Origin: Fusarium oxysporum f. sp. lycopersici 4287
Taxonomy: Eukaryota > Ascomycota > Sordariomycetes > Hypocreales > Nectriaceae
Length of the DNA: 64,000 bases
Direction of reading: 5' to 3'
Assembly (NCBI RefSeq): GCF_000149955.1
Contig: NC_030995.1
Location: 620,001 to 684,000 of the forward strand
Shown here: in pieces, positions 21,596-32,887 of the stretch
Position numbering within the stretch: position 1 is the stretch's first letter
Layout: every line of letters begins with the position of its first letter
Notes under the pieces: generated by a model
What the model was told of the DNA's origin: nothing
The model's database searches: none
Seen by the model: only the letters and a program-made list of their open reading frames with translations
Position numbers and translations under genes: made by a program

Positions 21596-24148
21596 ATGCG
21601 TTCCGTTTCAGCGCTTGTGGCTTTGGCTTTCGCGAGCTCGTTTGAACTTGTTGCTGCCAGCAATTGCAAGCCCTCCTCACCAGCTGGAGCTAAGACTACG
21701 GATTCCGCTTCAGTCACCGGCGGAACAGCAACCAAATCAGCACCTTCGTCCGAAACGACCGACGGACCAGTAATCATCACTAATGCTGTGACAAACGGCG
21801 ACTTTGGAGGTTATGATCCCTCATCAGATGGCGGTATCTACGCCTTTCAAGCCGGTGGCAATGCGAAACTCCTTCAAGGCCCGGGATATCAGGGAGACCA
21901 CACCGAAGAGAGGAACTGTGTACAACTCAAGACCAATTCAGGAACTCCCGGTCAAAAGCGAGATTTCGTATCCGAGAACCCCTGGATTCAGCAGCAGCTC
22001 GACAATCTAGAGCCCAGTGACTTCACTGTTCGCTTCTGGTACTCTATCGTGAACAATGCTATCGCGGATACGTGTCGTATCGAAGGACTTTACGGAAATG
22101 TTCAATTTGGAGCAACTCCATACTTTCCTGTCGTCGCTGAAGGCAACAACTGGTTGGAGTTTGTCGACTCGATGCCTGTCACCACTACAAGTGGAATGAT
22201 TCGTTTCGAGCTCAACTGTATCAATGGAGGCTCTGCTGAAGTCTACTTCGACCAAGTCTTTGTCTCTAACAAGATTGGCGATGAGTGGGTTGATGGCATT
22301 TCGTTGTTCTTTCCTACGTCGAAGCATGCTGCTACCATTGCTCCGGCTCAAACAAGCACCGCTCCAGCTGTGGACACAGCTACGACTAGCAGCGACAGCA
22401 CCGAGTCTTCTGGCCTTCCTACAACCCAATCTTCTCAAGCACAAACTATTACCGATGAAGCCTCAGCAACCGACAAGACAGTCGAGTCCACCTCAGTCTC
22501 CGCCTCAGCCCCGACCTCTGCACCAACTAATCCTACCGCATCAGGCCCTAAGCTCTGTGCCAAACTCGGAACTGGCGCAGCTGGTCGAGGCTGCGCCAAG
22601 AGGCCTTATAGCAGCACAAAAGGTTACAAGGGGTACGGCGGTAGTAAGATCACAAAAGAGCAATGTGCTGCTCTCTGCCTTTCAGATACCAACTGCCAAA
22701 GCTTCGAATGGCTTTATCAAGGCAGCGGCTGCGCCAACACCTGTAACCTTCTCGCCACGAACTGGGCTGACGTCCCTACCAATGGAGGCCTTGATGCCGC
22801 TTGGGCTTACGACCGAAGCTGTATCCAAGAGGACGAGTGCGCCGAGCAACCTGCTGGTTCTTTATGCGTAAACGTCAACGCTGATACGCCCGCCAAGTCT
22901 TGTACTCAAGTCAAAGGCAAGGCAAAATCTTGTGCCAAACCCTTCCTGACTGCCTCGACGAGGGGCGTTTGTGGTCTTAGCAACGAATGCCGCGATCTTT
23001 GTGCCAAATATCCTTCTTGCAAGTCTTATGCAGCGACATTTGGGAGCTGTAGTCTGTATGACGCCAGATCTTCTGAGGTTGCCGAGGCCGGAAGTGAGCT
23101 CTTCTGGTTTACGGATATGGATTGCCATGCTTGTGGACAGGGAAATGCTTACTTCGACTACATTTCTATTGGTCAAGACCCTGCGAATATGCCTCAGTGG
23201 ACATGTGCTGCGGAGGACAAGACAACTTCGACCATGGCTGTGCCGACGACTACCAATCCAGCTATCGCAACCACCTCTGACGTTGAATCAACCACGAGTG
23301 CAAGCCAAGCCAGTGACAAGGCCGACTCATCAACAATTATTCCAACTACAACTACTGCACCTCCCTCCACCACAGCAGCTCTGTGTGCCAACGGCGTGCC
23401 ATCCCCCGGAATCTGTTCCGCCGCAAACGTTGTGCCTTCAACAGCAACATGTGGCAAGCGTGGTTGGCCACGCAATGTCGAACCATATGGCCGTAGTCTC
23501 GCTGACTTCCCTAATCAAAACACATTCGAAGACTGTGCTCTCATTTGCAAGCTTGATAGGTCGTGCAAGGCCTTTGCTATCGATCCTACTAGATCTGGGA
23601 TGAGGTGCATGTTCAGCTCAGACCCAACTATCGATGGAGTCTCCAATGCACCTGGCGTATGGAGTAATTTGGAGTGTATGAGCTGCACACTTTGCGGTGA
23701 CGCAGTCACTTCTTCGCAGCCTGTATCTGAGGCCCCCACAACCATGATCACCTCGACACGACCAGCTGGCGAGGATTCCTCCAGCACCCAAGCTGCAACA
23801 AGCGCGTCAGGGGAACCAACCACTACTCAAACGACACAAGCAGAGCCAACGGATTGTGCAGTACCCTCAGCCTCTCTAAGCGACGACGTTACCTGCGGTA
23901 TCCCCGGTCAAAGCGGCCAACAAGCTCAAAGCGCTCGTCTCTTAAACTATGTCATCAAACCAGTTGGAAGTCTGGCCAACTGCGCTGCCGTCTGCCTCCA
24001 ACGGGCAGATTGTCAGGGCTTTGCGTACATCAAGAGCAACACTGAGTGCTATCCCTTTAGAGTTGGACCTGCTAGTTTGGGAATCACGTATAATCCTCAG
24101 GGCACGGAGAAATACTACGATAGGGGGTGCTTCTCGTGTGCTTCATGA
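21596..24148 (+). CDS. Secreted multi-PAN/apple protein with CBM-like N-terminal domain
   Basis: An intronless gene of 850 residues. Residues 1-21 are a signal peptide (MRSVSALVALAFASSFELVAA). Residues about 57-250 resemble a jelly-roll carbohydrate-binding domain (NAVTNGDFGGYD start, AEVYFDQVFV end). Four cysteine-rich modules follow at about 320-410, 412-500, 595-690 and 755-850. Each has a C-x-x-x-C pair ahead of a C-x-(S/A)-(F/Y) core (for example CAALCLSDTNCQSFEW and CAAVCLQRADCQGFAY), as in PAN/apple domains. Ser/Thr-rich linkers, likely O-glycosylated, separate them. PAN modules bind carbohydrate or protein. No catalytic motif, GPI signal or membrane anchor was seen. It lies 750 bp ahead of a same-strand pectate lyase, which makes a role at the plant or fungal wall plausible but unproven. 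Confidence 0.85.
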   Translation: MRSVSALVALAFASSFELVAASNCKPSSPAGAKTTDSASVTGGTATKSAPSSETTDGPVIITNAVTNGDFGGYDPSSDGGIYAFQAGGNAKLLQGPGYQGDHTEERNCVQLKTNSGTPGQKRDFVSENPWIQQQLDNLEPSDFTVRFWYSIVNNAIADTCRIEGLYGNVQFGATPYFPVVAEGNNWLEFVDSMPVTTTSGMIRFELNCINGGSAEVYFDQVFVSNKIGDEWVDGISLFFPTSKHAATIAPAQTSTAPAVDTATTSSDSTESSGLPTTQSSQAQTITDEASATDKTVESTSVSASAPTSAPTNPTASGPKLCAKLGTGAAGRGCAKRPYSSTKGYKGYGGSKITKEQCAALCLSDTNCQSFEWLYQGSGCANTCNLLATNWADVPTNGGLDAAWAYDRSCIQEDECAEQPAGSLCVNVNADTPAKSCTQVKGKAKSCAKPFLTASTRGVCGLSNECRDLCAKYPSCKSYAATFGSCSLYDARSSEVAEAGSELFWFTDMDCHACGQGNAYFDYISIGQDPANMPQWTCAAEDKTTSTMAVPTTTNPAIATTSDVESTTSASQASDKADSSTIIPTTTTAPPSTTAALCANGVPSPGICSAANVVPSTATCGKRGWPRNVEPYGRSLADFPNQNTFEDCALICKLDRSCKAFAIDPTRSGMRCMFSSDPTIDGVSNAPGVWSNLECMSCTLCGDAVTSSQPVSEAPTTMITSTRPAGEDSSSTQAATSASGEPTTTQTTQAEPTDCAVPSASLSDDVTCGIPGQSGQQAQSARLLNYVIKPVGSLANCAAVCLQRADCQGFAYIKSNTECYPFRVGPASLGITYNPQGTEKYYDRGCFSCAS

Positions 24149-24894
24149 CGGGAATATCCGTAAAGGCGACGTTTTATCCATATTTCTCGAGTAGGGTTGC
24201 TTATCTATCACATAGACCCCAGTTATCTAATAGTCTAATTTCATACCTTCAATCCTGAGAGATGAAGATGCTTAAGGAAGCTTATGTTGTCCTAGGATAG
24301 CTTATGGTATCTTATAATAACTTAGGATAAACTTAGCAGCCTTTTGACAAGTTTATTTTCACCCATGGATGCAAGCATCTCAAGCCCTTTGATACCTCAA
24401 GGCATGCCCGAGCAAATATCTTGACATAACTACAGAACCCACGAGTGATTAATACTCCCTTCGGCTATAGATGTCGATCTTAGCACATTTCTAGAAAACG
24501 CAGCCGCCCGCTGTCATCCGGTAATAAACACTCCATCAGCCCTGAAACCCAGCCAAGCTCGCTTGTTTTCAGGAACACTCTGCCAAGATATCTCAGCCTC
24601 CAATGTTTCCACTCGCGAGACCCGAAAAACGGGGAATAAGCAGCTTGGCGCCGTTGCCCAGGCGGTGATATTCTCGTCCGCCAAACATAGGAGAGCAGTG
24701 AGACTCCTGATCTTTAGACTTAATCTTAAGTCTAATCGGATGACATATTTGTGGAGATGTAGAAACATTTATATCTGGGCTCCTCTCTCATTGAGATGGT
24801 GTTTTGGTAACTCACTTTCTTTTCAACTACATTCTTTATAAACTACACTTACATTCTTTATCTGTCTATCGTTAAGGCTGTGCCTATTATCACC
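24149..24894. other. Intergenic region, PAN 3' end and pectate lyase promoter
   Basis: Contains a degenerate copy of the interspersed repeat at 24288-24368 and AT boxes near 24768 (TTTATAT) and 24836 (TTTATAA) that could serve the lyase. No gene was seen. Confidence 0.6.
24288..24368 (+). repeat. Interspersed short repeat, copy B (degenerate)
   Basis: About 140 bp after the PAN-protein stop codon and in the same sense. It retains CCTAGGATAGC, ACTTAGGATAAACTTAGC and CCTTTTGACAAGTTTATTTT, matching the second half of copies C and D with internal deletion. Confidence 0.65.
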
Positions 24895-25881
24895 ATGATG
24901 CGATCCGCCCTTATTTCTCTTATCCCTGCCTTCTTGGCCACTGCTTGTCCTGTCCCCCAGGCTTCCGAGTCTGCTGGTTCTGTGGTTTCTTCTGGTAGCT
25001 GCGGTGCAGCCGAAGTTGATGAGCTCGTTGGGTACGGAGCCAAGACCACTGGAGGCTCTGGTGACCCTGTCACCGTCACCTCTTGCTCGGAGCTCACCTC
25101 TGCTCTCTCCAATGGCGGCGTCATCCATATCGACGGCCAACTTACCGGCTGCGATATCATGAACGTTAACAGCGACACCACCATCCTTGGTGTCGGTTCC
25201 AGCTCTGGCCTCACTGACAGTGGTTTCCGCATCAAGAAGGCCGACAATGTCATCATCCGCAACCTCGCCATGAAGAACCCTCCCAAAGGGATGGATCTCA
25301 TCGACATCGAGACCTCCACCAACATCTGGATCGACCACAACGAGTTCTCCGCCGAGGGTATCACCGGTGACAAGGACTTCTACGACGGTCTCCTCGACGC
25401 CAAGCGTGGCTCCGACTTCCTCACCTTCTCATGGAACAAGTTCTCCGACCACTGGAAAGCCAGTCTTATCGGCCACAGCGACAGCAACGGCGATCAAGAC
25501 ACTGGGAAGCTCCACGTTACTTACCACCACAACTACTGGAGTAACATCAACAGCCGCGCTCCCTCCATTCGTTTCGGAACCGCGCATATTTACAGCAGCT
25601 GCTATGAGGATCTTCCCACATCTGGAGTGAACTCTCGCATGGGTGCTCAAGTTCTGGTTGAAACTACTGCTTTTGTTAACGTTAAGCGACCTATTGTTAC
25701 GAACCTTGATTCCAAGGAGGATGGATTCGCTATTGAGAAGGACAATCTTTTTGAGAACAGTGAGGCCCAGATCACGCAGGAGAAGGATTTTGTTCCCCCT
25801 TATGACTACACTACTGACTCTGCGGATTGTATTTGTGAGTATCTCAAGGAGAATGCCGGTACCGGTGTCATCAACGCCTAA
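24895..25881 (+). CDS. Secreted pectate lyase, polysaccharide lyase family 1
   Basis: An intronless gene of 328 residues. Two adjacent ATGs (24895, 24898) could start it. Residues 1-17 are a signal peptide. PL1 landmarks are in order: WIDHNEFS, DGLLDAKRGSDFLTFSWNKF, SDHWKASLIGHSDSN, TYHHNYWSNINSRAPSIRFG and HIYSSCYED. The Asp residues of the first blocks bind calcium, and the Arg of the RAPSIRFG block is where the family's catalytic base sits. The enzyme cleaves de-esterified polygalacturonate by beta-elimination outside the cell. It complements the methylesterase at the left edge. All key motifs look intact. Confidence 0.95.
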   Translation: MMRSALISLIPAFLATACPVPQASESAGSVVSSGSCGAAEVDELVGYGAKTTGGSGDPVTVTSCSELTSALSNGGVIHIDGQLTGCDIMNVNSDTTILGVGSSSGLTDSGFRIKKADNVIIRNLAMKNPPKGMDLIDIETSTNIWIDHNEFSAEGITGDKDFYDGLLDAKRGSDFLTFSWNKFSDHWKASLIGHSDSNGDQDTGKLHVTYHHNYWSNINSRAPSIRFGTAHIYSSCYEDLPTSGVNSRMGAQVLVETTAFVNVKRPIVTNLDSKEDGFAIEKDNLFENSEAQITQEKDFVPPYDYTTDSADCICEYLKENAGTGVINA

Positions 25882-26856
25882 GTGGTGCGATCTGGTATCT
25901 GCCAAGCTTGACAAAGGGAGTTCTAGACAAATATAAAAGCCTTTCATAGCCAATAGACTCTGACTTTAAGTATAAGACTTTCCCAAATAACTATTCCTGT
26001 AGAATTCTCATAACATTCGTATTAATTCAGCCCATGGCCTAAGGAAGCAAGAAAACTTCTGACCTAAATCTAGGGTATCATTATTAACTACTCTCAAGGC
26101 CTTTTAACTCCGATTAGATCTTATTTATCGACAATGTAGTCATCCTTTCTGATGAGACCTATTCGTCCTTGATGGTATCCCTTTGGTCTAATCACTACCT
26201 ATCACAGTGCGACTGCCCTTGCTATTACTTGTTCCGAAGTTTACAACTACAAAATAGCATATGAGCCCGGCCACCATATTAAGCATTTTAAAGCCATATT
26301 CTAAGCGTTATTGTGGAGTCGATTTGTTGGCAAAGCCAGAGAGTGTATGTCTGTAATAATTGTCTTAGGCGGAAAGGAGATTATCCTTGTTCAGCTCTCT
26401 CTTAAAACCCTGAACTATTTTCAACCCAATTAGCAAACTAATATATGCAAACAATCACTGGTTCTAGTACAGTTGTTATTTCAAGCCTCAGGAGACCAGT
26501 GCTGACGATCTTCAGGTACAAAGATTGCCTACAGGGGTGAAGAGGGGCATCCAATTACATAGCAAGGTGTTGTTCTTCGCCGACTTTTCCTGCAAGGTTG
26601 GTTTCGTATACATCAAGTCATTCAGATTGTTTTGTGAATCTGATTAGGCTGAATTCGCATCTTGCTTCCTCGTTGGAGTGGTTGATGAAACGTGACTGAG
26701 CGACTTGCATGTATTGGTGCTCTTGGCTGCAGAGCCTGATTCTGTGAGGCTGAGCAACCCGGTAGAGCTGAACAACAGATCATGTCAGACTGATACATAA
26801 ATGTTCAGGGACACCTCTTTTTCAAAGATCATGTTCCGTCAAGAACACAGCCCAAG
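25882..26856. other. Intergenic region after pectate lyase
   Basis: AT-rich, no gene. At 26040-26075 the sequence GGAAGCAAGAAAACTTCTGA resembles the terminal part of the interspersed repeat (compare GGGAGGCGAGAAAAC at 40427) and may be a remnant. Confidence 0.5.
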
Positions 26857-29126
<2,270 letters not shown>

Positions 29127-29544
29127 TCACTCAGGCAATGTATCCTTTTGACACTATTCCAATATAGATGGCCCGTATGGATGGAATCGATGCTTTCATC
29201 TCCAGTTCCCCAAGGCTACAGACATATCTTTCAGAACGGCAGAAGTTAAGTATAAAACGGGCCATGATGATCCCAAGTTTCTTGACCATAATCTATTCTT
29301 GCACTGAGTTGTATCAGCCAGCGAGTTCCAAAATGCTTTAGGATACAATACCTACGGAATAAATGACGTTGACTGGTACCATACTGGCGGGACCTGGTGG
29401 ATATCGGTATTCCGCTCTCAACAACCCCAGATTCCGCCCCCGCATATCAGCCCCCTCTTCAACTTATAACTCACTTGACTCAACTCTCATCTCATCTCCT
29501 CACTTGCCTAGTCACAACTCTTACATACAACTAAATATCTCATA
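29127..29544. other. Intergenic region, membrane protein to HRI1-like gene
   Basis: About 420 bp. The last 100 bp are pyrimidine-rich, as in many filamentous-fungal leaders. No gene was seen. Confidence 0.5.
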
Positions 29545-30311
29545 ATGGGTACGATTTCGATAAGAAAGTTCATTCGCTGGCTCCCAGACGAGGCCTCTGA
29601 GCCAACATCGACTATAGTCGTAACATCACCACGCCTCAAGCGCTTCGTTGATCTACGCATTCTCCTCCCCGATAACGACCCATCATGGACCGGTCAAGAT
29701 GGTACGCACCTCCTACACTGTCTCCCACTCACAGCTGATACGCATCAGAACCCCTTCCCCTATCTCGTCTAGACTGGGCCATAGCCGGCACAACAGTATC
29801 TACCAAAATCCCCGACCCAGACGGAAACTTGACTTCCCACTCAACGTTCCATCAATGGATATCATCCCGCACTCTCGACTCCGACGCCGGCTTCATGTAT
29901 CCTCAACCAAACGATCTAACCCTCGAAAAGGGAAGTATGGTTAACCCTGATACTGGAATCGACACAGCGTATGAAGAGCTGTGGCATGATGCTACGCCAA
30001 CTGCTGTGCCTGGCGAACCAGCTGTCAGAGCGCTTGTTCTTCAAACGGAGGATGAGAAGAACGGAGTGAGGGGCTCAGTAGTGAGATTGGGATGTTATGC
30101 GCAGGGGCTGATCAGAGTTGGAGAGAATATTTCACTCGAAAGATGGGAGTGGAAAGAGGGGTGGAAGAGGACTATTAGTATGGGAGATGCGGAATTGCCG
30201 ATTGGGAAAATTCTGGGCGAAGAGACATTGAAAGAGGGGGACACGGTTGGTGTTGGTGGGAGAGAATGGAAAGTTATTGAAGAGAGTGGGAAAGATGGGT
30301 CAAAGTTGTGA
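29545..30311 (+). CDS. HRI1: HRI1-family protein
   Basis: Two exons (29545-29701, 29773-30311) code 231 residues. The N-terminus ISIRKFIRWLPDEASEPTST, then VVTSPRLKRFVDLRIL, DWAIAGTTVSTK, and the MVNPDTGIDTAYEELW stretch match the pattern I know from ascomycete HRI1 proteins. In yeast Hri1 interacts with the kinase Hrr25 and has been linked to protein export; its biochemical role is unclear. The fold is expected to be two beta-barrel halves. Length is in the family range and no residues appear broken. The symbol is given by family resemblance. Confidence 0.75.
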
Positions 30312-30880
30312 TGGCAGTTCACATGATCTAAAGCAGTCAACTCAATTACACTCATGTGAGCCTCAATTATCATCAGCGCAAACTCTCTCGGTTCGTTCGG
30401 CCGAGTTTAAAATGCATTTTGTCTACACATCTGTGTAGCGGCACTTAACAAGTCTTTGAACTCTCACACTAATCACTACAGCGATGCTCTCTCGCATGCC
30501 GTCTCCATCCAGTTCATTTAGGTCCCCCTCTGGTAGCTTTTGTCTTTCTTCCCCGGTCTTTCCGTCATCTAGTAGAACCACCTTCTAGGCCATCCACCGC
30601 TGAGCATCGCAAACAAACGCATTATAAAACTTGATCCTCCTCTACTTTGGTCCATACAGCAAAGCCCGCTCCGGGGACTTCCTCGTCCCATCATGCTTCT
30701 TATAAAAACTCGAACAGCATGCGTAGAAATTTCCACGATGTAAAAGCAAAACGCCCTTCCATGGTTTAAACAATTGTGTTCGTAACCGATCAACATCTTC
30801 TGAAACCGAAACCTGTAAGCAAGGCGCAATAAAACAGTGAATGCGCAAACGATATCGCAATCGATATCGCAATGTGAAGC
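30312..30880. other. Intergenic region between convergent genes
   Basis: About 570 bp separating the 3' ends of the HRI1-like gene (+) and the disordered protein (-). No gene was seen. Confidence 0.5.
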
Positions 30881-32887
30881 TTAGACAGCCCAGCTGCCTC
30901 GTCGTTCTCGGACACCCCATCCAACGGGGTCCATGCTGTCGAGGTTGGGGTGCTGTCTAGCCCACTCCTTAATATAGGATTGAAGAGCATGCCATCGAGG
31001 GCATCTCTGATCGCGAGGCTTGTCGGCCTCTGATTCGACGAGGTGGCCTTGGGCGAGTTGCTTCTCATCATCTCTCTCAAGGTCCTCAATACTCATCAAG
31101 CTAATACGTGAAAGCTCGCCATCAAAAGCGCGGGCCATAGCAGGATAGCCTAGCGATAGATAGTTGTACACTTGGGTGACAAAGCTATCATCAAACTCCT
31201 GATCAATCTTATCTTCGAGCTCTGCATGTGCCTTTTCCTTCTGCAGACGCTCGTTAATACCATGCAGCATGTGGAGTCCCTTGGGGGGACCGGCCCGTGT
31301 CCGGTGCTGCGCTACACCGTTGGCCTGGCCATTGGCTGCTCCGATCATGGCAGGCTCGTCTGTGTATGGTGGAGAGCTGATTTTTGAAGCGTCACCGGGA
31401 GTGGCCGCCGGTCTGGGCGTGGCGAGCATTGGTGGGGCATGCAGGTCTGCTGGCACCAGGTAGTTGTCATTCGAGTCTGATCTGAAGCAATAGCCTCTCC
31501 AGAGACCATTCTGACCCGAAAGATCCCGGAACTTCTCTTCGGCATGGCGTTCTGCGAATGGGTGATCGGGCTCGAGCTTGGTCTGCTTGGGAGACGGACA
31601 CCTCCGGAAAACGAGGTCTTTGCCGAGCATGGGCGGTGTGACACCCAGACGCTTCTTCTGGAACGAGGGAGCAGGCGATCCGCGTCCGAAAGGTCGGTAT
31701 CCGAAGGGTCGGGCGAGGTTGCGCGCGGCAGCAAAACCGCCGGTGTCTGGGGGTATTTGAGAAGCTTTGGCGTACGGGATATCTGCAGATCCAACGGCCG
31801 GGGCCGATGGGATGAAGGGCATCGTAGATTCGCCAATGTGTCGGGATGCTGCAGGTGCCGGGGACGATGCCTTGCTGCGTTGCTCGGCTGTCAAATAAGA
31901 TTCTGTGTCAAGCAACGGCATATGCGTCTCACCAATCGGGCCACTGACACCGATCGATGACCGCTTGCTACTGCTATCACGAGGGGTGTTCGAGGTGGTC
32001 CACATCGGATCCGGAGGAGGTTCAAGGTCCATTGCATCGAGGTCTGCCGTATCGGTTCGCATCATAACATCCTCGTCCTTCTTAACCGCTGGTGCTTCCA
32101 CTGCAGGTTCTTCAACGAGGGTGTCCATCTCCCCAGGCTTCTCGTCAATCGCCATAGCATCCTCATCTTTCTGCTGTTGTTCCTGCTCCTGCTTGGCCTC
32201 GACATGCTCCTGCATGTGTTTATGCCACCAGCCGAGATTGCTGTCGGACGATTGCCGCCGCACATTGTGATGGTGTTTGACGGGATGGCCATGGTGATCA
32301 TGCACGGGAGAAGTGCTCTCGGGAGATTGATCACTTCCTGAACTCTCACGGAAGTAAAAATGATCGACATTTCCTTCACGAATGTGACTGTTGGGGAACG
32401 CGGCGAGAGCGGCCTCCTGCATCTGGCGCTCCGCCTCCTTCGCAGCGATCTCTAGCAGAAACGAAACGACATTCTCATCCTCGGATTCGCGACGTCTGGG
32501 GCCATTGGAAGGGGATTCGTGGGCATCGTCTCGCCGCCTGCCGCGGTGTTTTGTGGCGGTGTAAATGTTCTTTGTGTAAGGGGTAATGTCGGTCTTGTCG
32601 GTAGGTTTGGTCGCAGGTCCTGCATCTCCAACTCTGCGGCTTCTACGGGACGATTCGATCAACTGGGGAGCGAAGCGTCGCTTTGGTCGCTGCTGGTGCT
32701 TCTTCTGCAACTCATTCAAGCCAGGTGAGGGAGAACGAGGCGAGGGCTCGGGTGTAGGTTCGGGATTAGGTCTCATTGTGCGAGGCGTCTTTTTCTCATC
32801 TGATCTGTTGCTTGATCGACTGGTTGAAAATGTGGTCTCAATGGGCTCTGGAACAAACCGTCGCCGAGGTTTGTCTGTCGTGGCCAT
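30881..32887 (-). CDS. Conserved disordered fungal protein, 668 aa
   Basis: A single exon. The start is placed at the ATG at 32887 (MATTDKPRRRF) because the 73 codons open upstream look like a translated leader. Residues 8-17 and 69-78 repeat one motif (RRRFVPEPIE and KRRFAPQLIE). Two further short repeats occur mid-protein (IGETHMP and IGESTMP). The middle is rich in His, Gln, Glu and Pro. A conserved block with LSGQNGLWRGYCFRSDSNDN follows, and the C-terminus has a predicted helical part (FVTQVYNYLSLGYPAMARAF, then ISLMSIEDLERDD) and a WHALQSYIKEWARQH segment. I do not recognise a function. Basic stretches near the N-terminus could be a nuclear signal. The helical end slightly resembles CTLH/LisH-type interaction regions, a weak suggestion. 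Confidence 0.75.
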   Translation of the reverse strand: MATTDKPRRRFVPEPIETTFSTSRSSNRSDEKKTPRTMRPNPEPTPEPSPRSPSPGLNELQKKHQQRPKRRFAPQLIESSRRSRRVGDAGPATKPTDKTDITPYTKNIYTATKHRGRRRDDAHESPSNGPRRRESEDENVVSFLLEIAAKEAERQMQEAALAAFPNSHIREGNVDHFYFRESSGSDQSPESTSPVHDHHGHPVKHHHNVRRQSSDSNLGWWHKHMQEHVEAKQEQEQQQKDEDAMAIDEKPGEMDTLVEEPAVEAPAVKKDEDVMMRTDTADLDAMDLEPPPDPMWTTSNTPRDSSSKRSSIGVSGPIGETHMPLLDTESYLTAEQRSKASSPAPAASRHIGESTMPFIPSAPAVGSADIPYAKASQIPPDTGGFAAARNLARPFGYRPFGRGSPAPSFQKKRLGVTPPMLGKDLVFRRCPSPKQTKLEPDHPFAERHAEEKFRDLSGQNGLWRGYCFRSDSNDNYLVPADLHAPPMLATPRPAATPGDASKISSPPYTDEPAMIGAANGQANGVAQHRTRAGPPKGLHMLHGINERLQKEKAHAELEDKIDQEFDDSFVTQVYNYLSLGYPAMARAFDGELSRISLMSIEDLERDDEKQLAQGHLVESEADKPRDQRCPRWHALQSYIKEWARQHPNLDSMDPVGWGVRERRGSWAV

